Assembly (NCBI RefSeq): GCF_002896875.1
Contig: NZ_CP023282.1
Location: 1-44,065, forward strand
From: Nostoc sp. CENA543
GTDB taxonomy: Bacteria > Cyanobacteriota > Cyanobacteriia > Cyanobacteriales > Nostocaceae
Reading direction: 5' to 3'
DNA length: 44,065 nt
Part shown: positions 1-9,781 of the stretch, piece after piece
Numbering within the stretch: position 1 is the stretch's first letter
Layout: each line of letters starts with the position of its first letter
The notes under the pieces: model-generated
The model's input: only the letters and a program-made list of their open reading frames with translations
The model's database searches: none
Told to the model about the DNA's origin: nothing
Translations under genes and position numbers: made by a program

Positions 1-1962
1 GGACGTACTGTTTATCTATACGTTACAGAAGAGTTAATTAATTCTTTGGGTGCGGACAATGGAGTTGGCTGCCAAGAATTTATCCAAACAGTAAAAAATG
101 CCACTAGTATAAATGGTATCTGCAAAAAAGCTTTGGGAAGTATGCAAAATCCTAAATGGCGATACCAACGGCAAGGTTATCCTCCATACATAGGCTACTT
201 AGCTTTATTTGTTTTGGCAGCAGGTACTGAAGGTGATTTTTCTCCTAACGCTTACTATCCCCGCTTACGGGAATTGCTGGGAGAAAAGCCCACTTCAGGA
301 CAATATCCTGACTTTGACAAGATGCAAACACTTTGGAAAGATTTAGAAAAATGGGCAAATGTCGATAAATCGGGCGAACTGGGCATTTTCAAAGTCAACA
401 TAACAGGCAAGTGGGTTCATGTTGGTATACCCATTGCCCAAACACTTTTAACTGAGAAGGAACTGAAGGTGCTACCCATTATTTTTGCAGAGGCAGGTTT
501 AGAAACAATTTCTCTTCCTTCTGAAAGACACATAGCATCTTTGTTAGTAAAGTATGGGCGTAGCTATCTGCGAACCCGAACGCTGCAATTGTTGGAAGAA
601 ACTAGCGAAGATAATAAATTACATCAGGCACTAATTGAAAGAATTGTAGATGAGTTATGCACTTGGGATGGAACCACAGAATTCCAATCTGAGGGGAAAA
701 CGCAGAAGTATGGAATCTTAAGACTGTGTTGCAAACTCGACTTGATTGCTAAACGTGCTAGCTTTACCTTACGTTGTACGACAAAGCATGATTTTCCTGA
801 AGATGGTTTGATTTTAAATTTTAATAATGAATTTTATTACTGTGATGAATATGGTAATGGTTGGTCTTCATCCATATTAAAAGGCAAAATTTTTGATGCT
901 TCTATGCTGGATTGGGGCCGTAGTTATCGGATGGAATCTACTGATAATAAATGGTGCTTTAAGCTTCCAAATTCCAAAATCCGAATATTTGTTGAAGGCA
1001 GAAGTATGGGACTACCTGGAATTGTAGAAATAGGGCAACTGCCTAAAGGTTCCCCATTTTATTTAGCTGCTCGTCAAGAGTGTTGTAGTTTTCTAGAAAG
1101 ATGGGGAACATCCAGTTGTGAAGGGTTTGAAAAGTTGCATATTCTAAAAGGATTACCAGATGGTTGGTACTTATTTAAAGCGACTGCTGCTCATAGTGAT
1201 GAAATAATAAATAACGAATATCCTATATTATCATTTTCTACTGGTACCAGGCTTTATTTAGAAGGTGGTTTACGCGTTGATAAAGGAAATTGGTTTTTTA
1301 GGTTCGCACCCCCCAAATTAGTTCTACAATGCAGTGATGGGACAGCCAAATTATATTGTAATGGCAGACTGTTAGAAGATAGCTCTGGACGAGGTATTTA
1401 TGAACTACCTCCAGATCTTCCAGTAGATAAAAATATTAAAATCGAAGCCCGGAAAGAAGACAATATTATTAATAATTTATCTTTATTATTATTAAAGGAC
1501 TTCCCTTTAATTACAAGTATAAAAACACCCAATATTGATTGTTTTGGTTTTGTTAAAACCAATAAAAGTGAACATTCTCCAGAGGTGAGAGGAGCATTAG
1601 TAAAAGGAATTGATTGCCCTCCTTTTAACTTCAATACTCTCCTACCAATACAAGGTAAGCAATGTGTTGTCTTTGTGGGCAAAGAAGCGGGACAAGTAGC
1701 AATTTATCCAGAAGAATCAATACTTATTGATTGGTGTCCAGTTTGGGCTATTGCTAAAGGAAGGCTTTTTGATAGAGCTATTTTTTGTGGCACAAGTTTA
1801 AAAGAATGTAAGCCTAAGCCATCAATTTGTAAGGATATAATAAAACTTAATTTATGGAAAAAAATCTTATTAGATAACCATAAGAGAACTTTGCCTCCTA
1901 TCGGCGATATTCGCCTTAAAAAATTATGGTTAGAATTCCAAAAAGGGGCAAAAAATGTATAG
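1..1962 (+). CDS. Druantia-like operon gene 1, uncharacterised large protein (3' portion)
   Basis: The reading frame is open from base 1, so the TTG at 46 is not a real start; the beginning lies at 43976 if the molecule is circular. The visible 653 residues carry an N-terminal block near residues 55-90 (YPPYIGYLALFVLAAGTEGD, then AYYPRLRELLG) that looks like a structured conserved region. The rest is beta-rich with scattered cysteines and has no nuclease, methyltransferase or ATPase motif that I can see. It overlaps the next gene by 8 bases and is followed by a 1912-residue helicase, so the three are surely one operon. By position it is an accessory subunit of a helicase-based defence system, comparable to the uncharacterised proteins ahead of DruE in Druantia loci; that link is inference. 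Confidence 0.85.
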   Translation, partial: GRTVYLYVTEELINSLGADNGVGCQEFIQTVKNATSINGICKKALGSMQNPKWRYQRQGYPPYIGYLALFVLAAGTEGDFSPNAYYPRLRELLGEKPTSGQYPDFDKMQTLWKDLEKWANVDKSGELGIFKVNITGKWVHVGIPIAQTLLTEKELKVLPIIFAEAGLETISLPSERHIASLLVKYGRSYLRTRTLQLLEETSEDNKLHQALIERIVDELCTWDGTTEFQSEGKTQKYGILRLCCKLDLIAKRASFTLRCTTKHDFPEDGLILNFNNEFYYCDEYGNGWSSSILKGKIFDASMLDWGRSYRMESTDNKWCFKLPNSKIRIFVEGRSMGLPGIVEIGQLPKGSPFYLAARQECCSFLERWGTSSCEGFEKLHILKGLPDGWYLFKATAAHSDEIINNEYPILSFSTGTRLYLEGGLRVDKGNWFFRFAPPKLVLQCSDGTAKLYCNGRLLEDSSGRGIYELPPDLPVDKNIKIEARKEDNIINNLSLLLLKDFPLITSIKTPNIDCFGFVKTNKSEHSPEVRGALVKGIDCPPFNFNTLLPIQGKQCVVFVGKEAGQVAIYPEESILIDWCPVWAIAKGRLFDRAIFCGTSLKECKPKPSICKDIIKLNLWKKILLDNHKRTLPPIGDIRLKKLWLEFQKGAKNV

Positions 1963-3040
1963 AGATAGAGATGAACTACTTTATGTAGTCTCCGCTAAGA
2001 AAGAAATGTCCTGGTTATCGTTTAAACAGGCATTTAATTATCTTCATAGTCTTAATAAAACAGCTAACAGTGATAACGAAGATGATATAAAAAAGGAAAT
2101 ATTATCGACCGTTCGTATCCTTAATTCACTCGGTCACTGTGAATTTGATTTTACTGATAACCATAGAAGAGTCTATATTGCGCCACCTGTATTAGTAAGA
2201 TTACCTAGCGGTGGGTTTCCTCAAGCTATATTAGCAGGATTTAGAACACCAACCACTATAGATAAATTAAGAAGTGCTTGCAAATCTGTTGGAAAATACA
2301 TAAATATTGATGTAACTGAACAAAAGAGTGGATTAATTTTAGTACCTAAACGGGTATTAATACAAACTGAGGATGTATCAGAGTTACAAGAAATCGCTGC
2401 CAAATTAGCCATAGATTTTATAGAAACACCATCTTCTTGGTCACTTTTACATTTTTCAGCCTCCCTTGAGGATTATTTAATTAATTGTCACTGGTCTGAT
2501 GAGCCAGAACTTAATTGGAAAAGGAAAACATTTGACGAAAATATTTTACGCTTTATCCTCTCTCCTACATCAATCAGAGGTGACGGAAGCGATGCAGGAA
2601 AGAGTAAATTGGATATCCGTCTCAGCCAATATCAACACCCTTATCGGAATACTAAAATATATTATCTGTGGCAAGAAGAAAGATGTACACAAGTTGAACG
2701 TGATTGGGGACGATATGCTGTTATTAAAGCTGCTAAGATTCAAGTTCTTATTTACGACCAACATCGATTTCTTATGGCAGTACCAGTTGGTGCTAAACTG
2801 CCACAACTCCTAGAAAGAAGTTTAACTTTATGCTCAGGATATGCTCCTATTTTTATAGAAGAATTACCGTTACAACAACTTGCTATCAATCTCTCTATCC
2901 CGAAAAGGGAGGTAGCAGTTACTAATTTGAACGTTACAGGTTTTAATTTATTTCGAGATGTTCCCCCTCAAATAGCAGAAATTACTGCGGCTAAGTTAGA
3001 TCAAAGTCTATTATTTCAATCTTTGGATATTAAATTGTGA
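1955..3040 (+). CDS. Druantia-like operon gene 2, putative winged-helix protein
   Basis: A 361-residue protein whose ATG overlaps the end of gene 1 by 8 bases and is preceded by AAGGGG. Residues about 15-75 (MSWLSFKQAFNYLHSL, then ILNSLGHCEFDF and RRVYIAPPVLVRLP) look like a winged-helix or similar DNA-binding fold with a beta-wing. The remainder is mixed alpha/beta with no catalytic motif visible. It ends 6 bases before the helicase start, so it is translationally linked to it. A role as DNA-recognition or adaptor subunit for the helicase is inference from position; it could be a counterpart of DruD, but I cannot establish homology by eye. Confidence 0.85.
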   Translation: MYRDRDELLYVVSAKKEMSWLSFKQAFNYLHSLNKTANSDNEDDIKKEILSTVRILNSLGHCEFDFTDNHRRVYIAPPVLVRLPSGGFPQAILAGFRTPTTIDKLRSACKSVGKYINIDVTEQKSGLILVPKRVLIQTEDVSELQEIAAKLAIDFIETPSSWSLLHFSASLEDYLINCHWSDEPELNWKRKTFDENILRFILSPTSIRGDGSDAGKSKLDIRLSQYQHPYRNTKIYYLWQEERCTQVERDWGRYAVIKAAKIQVLIYDQHRFLMAVPVGAKLPQLLERSLTLCSGYAPIFIEELPLQQLAINLSIPKREVAVTNLNVTGFNLFRDVPPQIAEITAAKLDQSLLFQSLDIKL

Positions 3041-3046
3041 GGACAA

Positions 3047-6000
3047 ATGAAAAACCCAATTGGTGCTTTTGAAAAGTTACGCGACAACTTAATTCTTTAT
3101 ATTAAAACAGCTTTTGGTACACAATTTCCTGAAATTGAGAGGGAGCGAGAGCGACGTTTACGTGAAACAGGTGTCTTTTATCAAGAACCTTGGATTGAGC
3201 CTTTACCTCGTTATAAAAAATCTGGAAAAACAATTAATAATTTACAAATTTCAGATGTTCCAAGTTTAGATAATTCTTCACTACTAGATTTTAAAGAATT
3301 AGCTACCTGTGGGTTGGTTGGTGATTTTGAATTATATACCCACCAATTAGAAATGCTATGTAAAGGATTAACTGGACAAAATGCAGTTGTTACTGCTGGG
3401 ACTGGTTCAGGTAAAACTGAATCTTTCCTCTTACCTTTGTTTGCTTACCTTGCTAAAGAATCAAAAAATTGGCAATTACCAGAAGAACCACCACTTCATA
3501 TAAATGATTGGTGGAACAATAAAGAGTGGCAGAATGAATGTAAACCACTTGTAAATAAAAGGCGCAGTTTTAAGCGGTCTTACCGCGTACCTCAAAGGAG
3601 CCACGAAAAACGTGATGCTGCGATGAGAGCATTAATTCTATACCCCATGAATGCCTTAGTTGAAGACCAGCTTACCAGGTTACGTCGCGCTTTAGATTCT
3701 GACGAGGCACGAGAGTGGTTTCAGAAGAATAGAAACGGCAATAGAATCTACTTTGGCAGATACAACGGCGTTACACCTGTACCAGGACATGAGCAGAAAG
3801 AAAATGGGAAACCTAATGGGGAAAAAATAGAAGAACTTCTTAAAGAAATGCAGCGGATGCAAAAATCAGTATTAGCTGCTGAAAAACACACTAACAACGA
3901 GCGTGAAAAACTGATAAATCAAGGTTACAGCCCTGAAGAAGCAACCAATATATCCCAGGATGTGAAATTCTTTTTCCCACAATTAGATGGAGCAGAAATG
4001 CGTTGTCGTTGGGATATGCAAGATGCTCCACCTGACATTTTAATTACTAATTATTCCATGCTCAGTATAATGCTGATGCGTGATATTGATAAAAATATTT
4101 TTGAGAAAACACGGCATTGGTTAAATAAAGAAGACAGTATTTTTCACTTAATTCTTGATGAATTGCATCTTTATCGCGGCACTGCTGGAACAGAAGTTGC
4201 TTATCTAATTCGCCTATTATTGCAACGTTTAGGGCTTTACCCTGGTCATCCTAAATTAAGAATTCTTGCCTCTAGTGCATCTCTTGAGCCGGATGATCCA
4301 GAAAGCTTAAAATTCTTATCTGAATTTTTTGGTACAGAATGGTATTCCAACCAAATTATCCCTGGCTATCCTGAGCAAATCGCAGCAGTTTCTACCCAAA
4401 AAAATTTAGATAGTAAACCGTTTATTGCCTTAGCGAATGCACCAGAGGACGCTAGTTCTATCAAAGCTTGTTTGCAAATTTTGTCATCAGAAAATGATAC
4501 TTTTGGTGCTAGAATGCTTAACGCTTGTAAACTATATGATAAAATTCGTGCTGTATCTATTACACAATTTGCAAAGGGTATTTTTGGTGAAAATTTAGAT
4601 CAAAAAAATCTTAGTTTAGCAGCAAAAGGATTGCTAATTGCGCGGGGTCTATCAGAAGATAAATCTTTAGAATCATTTCGGTTTAGGTTGCATTGGTTTT
4701 TCAGAAATATTGATGGACTTTGGTCTTGCACTCAACCAAATTATGATTGTCATAAAGATGAAAGTAGTAATAGCCGACCAGTCGGTAGACTATTTGTAGA
4801 AAATCCCCCAATAGTTTATGATGGCTTCCGAGTACTAGAAATGTTATTGTGCGAACAGTGTAGTACTGTCTTTTATGGTGGAAACCGCTTGGATTTAAAA
4901 GAAGATGGCTGGGAACTTCTACCTACAGAACCAAATATTGAAGCAATTCCTGACAAACAAATTGGTAGTTTTTTAGAACGGCGAACATATCGTGAATATG
5001 CTATTTTCTATCCTTTTAGAAATATTTATGACCAAGAATTTAGTAAAAAAGGCTGGTTTCAACCCTCAAGAAGAGGTGGTGGTAAAGAGACAGGATGGTG
5101 GGATAAAGCATCATTAAATACCCGCACTGGTCGAGTTATTCTTGGAGACCCAGACCCAGATGCACTAAATAATCAATGGGTTAAAGGCTACATTTATAAC
5201 TTGCGGAAGACATCGCTAGAAATGCAAGAATCTATGGCAGCGCAACCTTCTATTTGCCCATGTTGCGGTACAGATTATAGTAAACGAAAATCTCGCCTAT
5301 CTCCAATTCGAGGCTTCCGTACTGCCTTTTCTAGATTGAGCCAACTGCTTTCTAAGGAAATATTTTATCAGTTACCTGAAAAATTAGGTTCTCGTAAATT
5401 AGTTGTCTTTTCTGACAGCCGTGAAAATGCTGCTTCAATATCAAATGGAATTGAACGTATTCATTACTATGATCTTGTTCGTGAAGCAATATTTGATGTA
5501 CTCAACAACTTAGCTGTTGGTGAAGCCTATTTGTTGGAAGATATTCAAAAGCATGGTCAAGCAGTTCGACCAGAAGCAATAAAATTTGCTTTACGTAAGT
5601 CTAATGCTGTCGAAGATTTTAAAAAAGCTCTAAAAAACGCTAATAAACCTTTGCCAAATGGACTTGATCCTGACGATTTAGAAGTATTACAAAATCGGCG
5701 AGATGAAGCGCAAAATCTCATCGCTAAAACTCAAGAAAAAGCAAAAACACGGATAGTTCCACTCAAAGTTTTATTTGAAGGGGAAAAAGACACTCCAGGA
5801 CTACTTATTCAGAGATTAGCAGCGTTAGGTATCAATCCTGCTGGTAACGATATCAATGACCAAAATTTTGATTATGATCATGAATCACATCATTGGACAG
5901 AATTCTTTGATTTTACATCTCAACCACCTAAATGGAAAGCTAACTCTTCTAGGGAAGCAATCGACAAGCGATATACTCTTATATCAAAAGTACAGACTGA

Positions 6001-8785
6001 GTTATGCGAGGCATTTTTTGAGCGGTTATTTTACAGTATTGAAGCATCTGGCTTAGGTTATGCTTGTCTGAATTTACCACCAGAAGAGGTAACAAAACTA
6101 GCACAAAAATGCAAACTTTCACCGGAAGTTTTTCTCGAAATATGCAATGGATGTGTGCGTGTCATAGGTGACTTATACCGCTATCCTTCTAAGTATTCTA
6201 TTGATGACTGGAACAGTTGGCAAGATGCAAAAGTCCGATTAAAAGAATATGTCAATGAATGCGTAACACACAATAACCTTTCAGAAAGAGAGTTATTTGA
6301 TGCTTTGTGGTCAGCTATTTGCCAACATGGTAAGCACGACCATCTAAAAATTAATCCACTGCATTTATGGGTTAGAGTTGCAGATCCAGACGATTTGGTT
6401 TGGCAATGTATATCCTGTGGTCGCCCTCACTTACATCGTGCTGGCGGTATCTGTACAAATTGTCGGACAGAATTACCCACTTCTCCCAACCTAAAGTGTA
6501 AAGATTTATATGACAGTCATTATTACGCTACTGAAGCGGTTAATAAGCGTCAACCTGTGCGCTTACATTGTGAAGAATTGACAGGACAAACCGACGACCA
6601 AGCAGAAAGACAACGACATTTTCGTAATATTGTTGTCAATGTTGATGAACAAGATAGAGATTTTATTCCAGTCGTAGATACTATAGATATTCTCAGCGTT
6701 ACTACTACTATGGAAGTAGGAATTGATATTGGTAGTTTAATGGCTGTAGTAATGGCGAATATGCCACCTATGCGTTTTAATTACCAACAAAGAGCAGGGC
6801 GAGCAGGTCGTAGGGGTCAAACTTTCGCCATCGTATTAACTATTTGTCGTGGTAACAGCCATGATGAATTTTATTATAAACATCCTGAAAAAATTACAGG
6901 CGACCCACCACCAGTTCCCTTTCTTTCAATGTCACAAATTGAAATTGCACGACGTTTACTAGCAAAAGAATGTCTACGACGTGCGTTTATATTTGCTAAT
7001 GTTAAATGCTGGGATGCTCCAATACCACCAGATAGTCATGGGGAATTTGGCACAGTAAAAGATTGGCTAGAAAATGAATCCCGTCGTGAAAAAGTTAGCC
7101 AGTGGTTGCAAAGTTCACCTGAAGTGACTGAAATAGTAAAAGATTTGCTCATTGGTGTGAAAATAATTGACTCTAATATCTTAGAAAATTATGCGCGTCA
7201 GGAATTGTTTAAGAACATAAACAATTGTGTAAATAATAAAGAATTGACAGGGAAGGGATTAGCAGAACGACTGGCAGAAGGTGGTGTTCTACCCATGTTT
7301 GGTATGCCATCCAGAGTTCGGGATTTATATCATCACAATCCATCAAAAAACAAGAATATTGCTACTATCGACCGTGATTTAGATTTAGCCATTGCGGAAT
7401 TTGCCCCTGGTGCTGAAAAGACTAAAGATAAACGAATTTACACTTCTATTGGATTTACTGCACCGTTACTTCCAGACAATAAAAACGGCTTTGTTCCTGC
7501 TGATAATAATCCGCTTTCTCAACGCAAATGGATGTTGAGATGTCAACGCTGCCAACATACAGAAACTTCAGACCATGAACTTGAACATCCGGTCTGTCCC
7601 AAGTGTGAAGCAAAGCCAGAGGAAGGTTTTAGAGTTTTTAAATGGGCAGTACCTCTGGCTTTTCGTACTAGCCTCGGTCGTGGCTCAGATGCAAAAGAAG
7701 AACATGATGTATTGATCTCAGGTGCAGGTAGTGTTGCTGAGTCACAACCTCAAGATTTTTCCTTCGTAGATAATACAAATACTCAGACCGCTTTTTCTGA
7801 AACTGGTAGAGTTTTCCGTGTAAATGATAATAGAGGACTATTGTTTCAAGGAGCGGTGGGCAAAGCCTCCTTTGGACGTAGTGAAAAATTTTTAGAATTT
7901 CAATGGATTGATAAACAATTTCAAAATAAATCCAATGGAGTAAATTTTAAAGACGGTAGCGAACCTGAAGCACTGGCTATTGTTGCTCCGAAAACAACTG
8001 GCGTTCTCCGCATCAAACCAGCATCTGTACCCACTGGATTATGTCTCGACCCCATTGCATCCGGTTCGGCTATTAAAGCTGCTTTCTATTCTGCGGCCTT
8101 TATTATCCGCGCTGTAGCAGCACAGGAACTAGATATTGACCCAGATGAATTAGATGTGAGTGGTTTACGGCAGGTTGAACTAGAAAAAACTGGCGGAAAA
8201 GTGGGAGAAATTGTAATTAGTGACCGCCTTCCCAATGGTTCTGGTTTTACATTATGGCTTGCCCAACATTGGCAAGACATCCTCATAGAAAAAATCATCA
8301 AAGGACAAAATAATTTTGTTGATGCCATGATGTCACAGCAACATCGTCATAAATGTGATTCTTCTTGTTATGAGTGCTTACGGCACTACCGCAATATAAA
8401 CTATCACGGCTTGCTCGATTGGCGATTGGGTCTATCTTTACTCAGAGCATTAGCTGATAATAATTTTCGGTGCGGCTTGCACAACGACTTTTCTGCTCCA
8501 GACTTAGAAAACTGGTTACAAAAAGCAATTGAACTTCGAGATGCTTTCTGTACATCTTTTAGCAGTTGTTCCGCACAAAATATGGGAGGTCTGCCTGGTT
8601 TTATAGTGGGTGATATAACAGTTATCATTGTTCATCCGTTGTGGAACCTCAATAACCGCATTGGCTTATTAACTGATGCTGTTGTTACAGTAGCACCAGA
8701 CAGCCCAATTCGTTACATTGATACCTTTAATCTTTTGCGCCGTCCTAGTTGGTGTTATCAAGCACTGGGTTCGTCACAGGCATAA
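3047..8785 (+). CDS. Large DEAD/DEAH-box helicase with DUF1998-like C-terminus (DruE-like)
   Basis: A 1912-residue superfamily 2 helicase, with GAGGA just before its ATG. Motif I is TAGTGSGKT near residues 117-125, motif II is DELH at 371-374 followed by a TAGTEV loop, LASSASL is motif III, and motif VI is QRAGRAGRRGQ from residue 1248. Between and after these lie several zinc-ribbon-like cysteine clusters: C602/C605, C737/C740, C1121/C1124 with a later CTNC, and C1499/C1502 with C1517/C1520. The C-terminus has CDSSCYECLRHYRN (C1770, C1774, C1777), typical of DUF1998 regions. Size and architecture match DruE of Druantia anti-phage systems better than the shorter DISARM DrmA or DrmB proteins. 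It presumably translocates on DNA in the cytoplasm with the two upstream proteins. No DruA (DUF4338) or methyltransferase gene accompanies it, so the subtype is unclear. Confidence 0.9.
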   Translation: MKNPIGAFEKLRDNLILYIKTAFGTQFPEIERERERRLRETGVFYQEPWIEPLPRYKKSGKTINNLQISDVPSLDNSSLLDFKELATCGLVGDFELYTHQLEMLCKGLTGQNAVVTAGTGSGKTESFLLPLFAYLAKESKNWQLPEEPPLHINDWWNNKEWQNECKPLVNKRRSFKRSYRVPQRSHEKRDAAMRALILYPMNALVEDQLTRLRRALDSDEAREWFQKNRNGNRIYFGRYNGVTPVPGHEQKENGKPNGEKIEELLKEMQRMQKSVLAAEKHTNNEREKLINQGYSPEEATNISQDVKFFFPQLDGAEMRCRWDMQDAPPDILITNYSMLSIMLMRDIDKNIFEKTRHWLNKEDSIFHLILDELHLYRGTAGTEVAYLIRLLLQRLGLYPGHPKLRILASSASLEPDDPESLKFLSEFFGTEWYSNQIIPGYPEQIAAVSTQKNLDSKPFIALANAPEDASSIKACLQILSSENDTFGARMLNACKLYDKIRAVSITQFAKGIFGENLDQKNLSLAAKGLLIARGLSEDKSLESFRFRLHWFFRNIDGLWSCTQPNYDCHKDESSNSRPVGRLFVENPPIVYDGFRVLEMLLCEQCSTVFYGGNRLDLKEDGWELLPTEPNIEAIPDKQIGSFLERRTYREYAIFYPFRNIYDQEFSKKGWFQPSRRGGGKETGWWDKASLNTRTGRVILGDPDPDALNNQWVKGYIYNLRKTSLEMQESMAAQPSICPCCGTDYSKRKSRLSPIRGFRTAFSRLSQLLSKEIFYQLPEKLGSRKLVVFSDSRENAASISNGIERIHYYDLVREAIFDVLNNLAVGEAYLLEDIQKHGQAVRPEAIKFALRKSNAVEDFKKALKNANKPLPNGLDPDDLEVLQNRRDEAQNLIAKTQEKAKTRIVPLKVLFEGEKDTPGLLIQRLAALGINPAGNDINDQNFDYDHESHHWTEFFDFTSQPPKWKANSSREAIDKRYTLISKVQTELCEAFFERLFYSIEASGLGYACLNLPPEEVTKLAQKCKLSPEVFLEICNGCVRVIGDLYRYPSKYSIDDWNSWQDAKVRLKEYVNECVTHNNLSERELFDALWSAICQHGKHDHLKINPLHLWVRVADPDDLVWQCISCGRPHLHRAGGICTNCRTELPTSPNLKCKDLYDSHYYATEAVNKRQPVRLHCEELTGQTDDQAERQRHFRNIVVNVDEQDRDFIPVVDTIDILSVTTTMEVGIDIGSLMAVVMANMPPMRFNYQQRAGRAGRRGQTFAIVLTICRGNSHDEFYYKHPEKITGDPPPVPFLSMSQIEIARRLLAKECLRRAFIFANVKCWDAPIPPDSHGEFGTVKDWLENESRREKVSQWLQSSPEVTEIVKDLLIGVKIIDSNILENYARQELFKNINNCVNNKELTGKGLAERLAEGGVLPMFGMPSRVRDLYHHNPSKNKNIATIDRDLDLAIAEFAPGAEKTKDKRIYTSIGFTAPLLPDNKNGFVPADNNPLSQRKWMLRCQRCQHTETSDHELEHPVCPKCEAKPEEGFRVFKWAVPLAFRTSLGRGSDAKEEHDVLISGAGSVAESQPQDFSFVDNTNTQTAFSETGRVFRVNDNRGLLFQGAVGKASFGRSEKFLEFQWIDKQFQNKSNGVNFKDGSEPEALAIVAPKTTGVLRIKPASVPTGLCLDPIASGSAIKAAFYSAAFIIRAVAAQELDIDPDELDVSGLRQVELEKTGGKVGEIVISDRLPNGSGFTLWLAQHWQDILIEKIIKGQNNFVDAMMSQQHRHKCDSSCYECLRHYRNINYHGLLDWRLGLSLLRALADNNFRCGLHNDFSAPDLENWLQKAIELRDAFCTSFSSCSAQNMGGLPGFIVGDITVIIVHPLWNLNNRIGLLTDAVVTVAPDSPIRYIDTFNLLRRPSWCYQALGSSQA

Positions 8786-8962
8786 TCAAATCAGTATCTT
8801 TTGCTATTTATGGAGCAGAGGGACATATCACCATGTGATTTGAACTAAACAATGAGATTTTAACTCATGATATGCGATACTCCAGTAACTACGGTGAGTA
8901 TTGCTGAAATTGATGACATGATTTTCAGCCTCTAAAAGTGCAAAATAGCCTCAAAAATGTGA

Positions 8963-9060
8963 TTCTTTCTCCCAAAAACTGCCCAGATTTCTCCCATTAT
9001 TTGTCAAGTTAGAACCAAGATTTTGAAAACTTGACAAGATTATGGAGAAATATGGGAAAT
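8963..9060. repeat. 11-bp phased repeats around a dyad (array L1)
   Basis: Consecutive 11-mers such as TTTCTCCCAAA, AACTGCCCAGA and TTTCTCCCATT run into the 10-bp inverted repeat TTGTCAAGTT (9001-9010) and AACTTGACAA (9028-9037). The same C-rich 11-mers then continue on the other strand (TTCTCCATAAT, ATTTCCCATAT). The whole is an imperfect palindrome centred near 9019. The 11-base period puts each core on the same DNA face, as expected for a cooperative DNA-binding protein. Confidence 0.65.
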
Positions 9061-9123
9061 TCTCTCGTGGAATTATATTCTATTGACAATATTCTCAATA
9101 AACCTGGGATATAAGGAATAAAA

Positions 9124-9219
9124 AACTGCCCAAAAGTTTCCCAATTATTGCCCAACTATGGTCAGAAATTACCCAGAAATTACCATGATTTAAAAAACAT
9201 GGCGAAAGTTGGGAAACTT
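9124..9219. repeat. 11-bp phased repeats around a dyad (array L2)
   Basis: Six contiguous 11-mers run from 9124 to 9189: AACTGCCCAAA, AGTTTCCCAAT, TATTGCCCAAC, TATGGTCAGAA, ATTACCCAGAA, ATTACCATGAT. They are followed by inverted copies, and AAGTTTCCCAA (9134-9144) pairs exactly with TTGGGAAACTT (9209-9219). An inner CCATG/CATGG pair marks the dyad near 9193. Same design as array L1. Confidence 0.7.
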
Positions 9220-9236
9220 CTGATCAACTCTAAAAA

Positions 9237-9261
9237 TCTTCGCACAGTACGCCAAAATTTT
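9237..9261 (+). repeat. 25-bp inverted repeat, left copy
   Basis: A 25-base sequence with core CGCACAGTACGCC is present in perfect inverted orientation at 14480-14504. The two copies bracket the relaxase operon and each lies next to an 11-bp repeat array. It could be a binding site, a nick-region arm, or the boundary of an exchangeable module. Confidence 0.75.
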
Positions 9262-9331
9262 TGTGCAGAAAAAACGAGTTGGATTTACAATTTCATTGGG
9301 TGAAAAAACTCGTATTAAGTAATATAAAATT

Positions 9332-9781
9332 TTGAATTACTCAATACTACAGACCATATCTCTCACGCTTTTAATAGCTCAAGCGTGCCAAATTACCTCG
9401 GCTTGTCTCTGGAATAATAGCTGTTACTGGAGTAGCTGCCCATCTCCTAGAAAGAAAGAATTAGCTGATGTAGTAATTCGCTTTATCTGTTTTAAAAGAG
9501 AAAAAGAGGTAAAGTTTAACTTCTGTAAATATCATGTCCAGGCAGTGGAAGTATTTAAAAGACTGCCAAATAATGAAAAATTCTTTGATGAAATAAAGCT
9601 CAACTGTTATGCAGTATTAAAATTGTGGTGCTTTGCAGTTAAGCAGTTTGAAAAAACTCCGACCAGACTCAACAATTATGTCAAAACAGAACTGGCATCT
9701 GTGAGCCACAATTCTAGTCAAGCTGCTAACGCATTACTGTTGACATCTGCCCTCAAAAGAAGGGGTGTAGCCAAATGCTGA
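9332..9781 (+). CDS. Small cysteine-rich protein preceding relaxase
   Basis: An open frame of 149 codons from a TTG at 9332 that overlaps the relaxase start by 7 bases (stop TGA at 9779-9781, relaxase ATG at 9775), which suggests translational coupling. The first 40 residues are rich in cysteine and tryptophan. A central part, VIRFICFKREKEVKFNFCKYHVQAVEVF, contains C and CxxH spacing that could bind zinc. The C-terminal half looks helical. The start is uncertain because no ATG or good ribosome site is available. It may be a relaxosome accessory protein or a regulator of the relaxase; I do not recognise a family. Confidence 0.55.
   Translation: MNYSILQTISLTLLIAQACQITSACLWNNSCYWSSCPSPRKKELADVVIRFICFKREKEVKFNFCKYHVQAVEVFKRLPNNEKFFDEIKLNCYAVLKLWCFAVKQFEKTPTRLNNYVKTELASVSHNSSQAANALLLTSALKRRGVAKC

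Larger units (their letters stand above)
8786..9331. other. Non-coding spacer upstream of relaxase, repeat-rich
   Basis: No convincing gene. From about 8960 the spacer is filled with short C-runs spaced by 11 bases (TCCCA and GCCCA cores), arranged head-to-head around two dyads, and then half of a 25-bp inverted repeat at 9237. The first 150 bases after the helicase stop show no clear terminator, although ATCAC-CAT-GTGAT (8829-8841) could form a short stem. The separate entries give the repeat details. By position and structure this is a candidate site for transfer initiation, partition or replication. Confidence 0.7.

Noticed and set aside
3047-8785. DISARM (DrmA/DrmB) assignment for the large helicase
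   Set aside because: DISARM keeps helicase and DUF1998 in separate proteins and has a PLD protein and a methyltransferase nearby; here a single 1912-residue chain has both features and no such neighbours.
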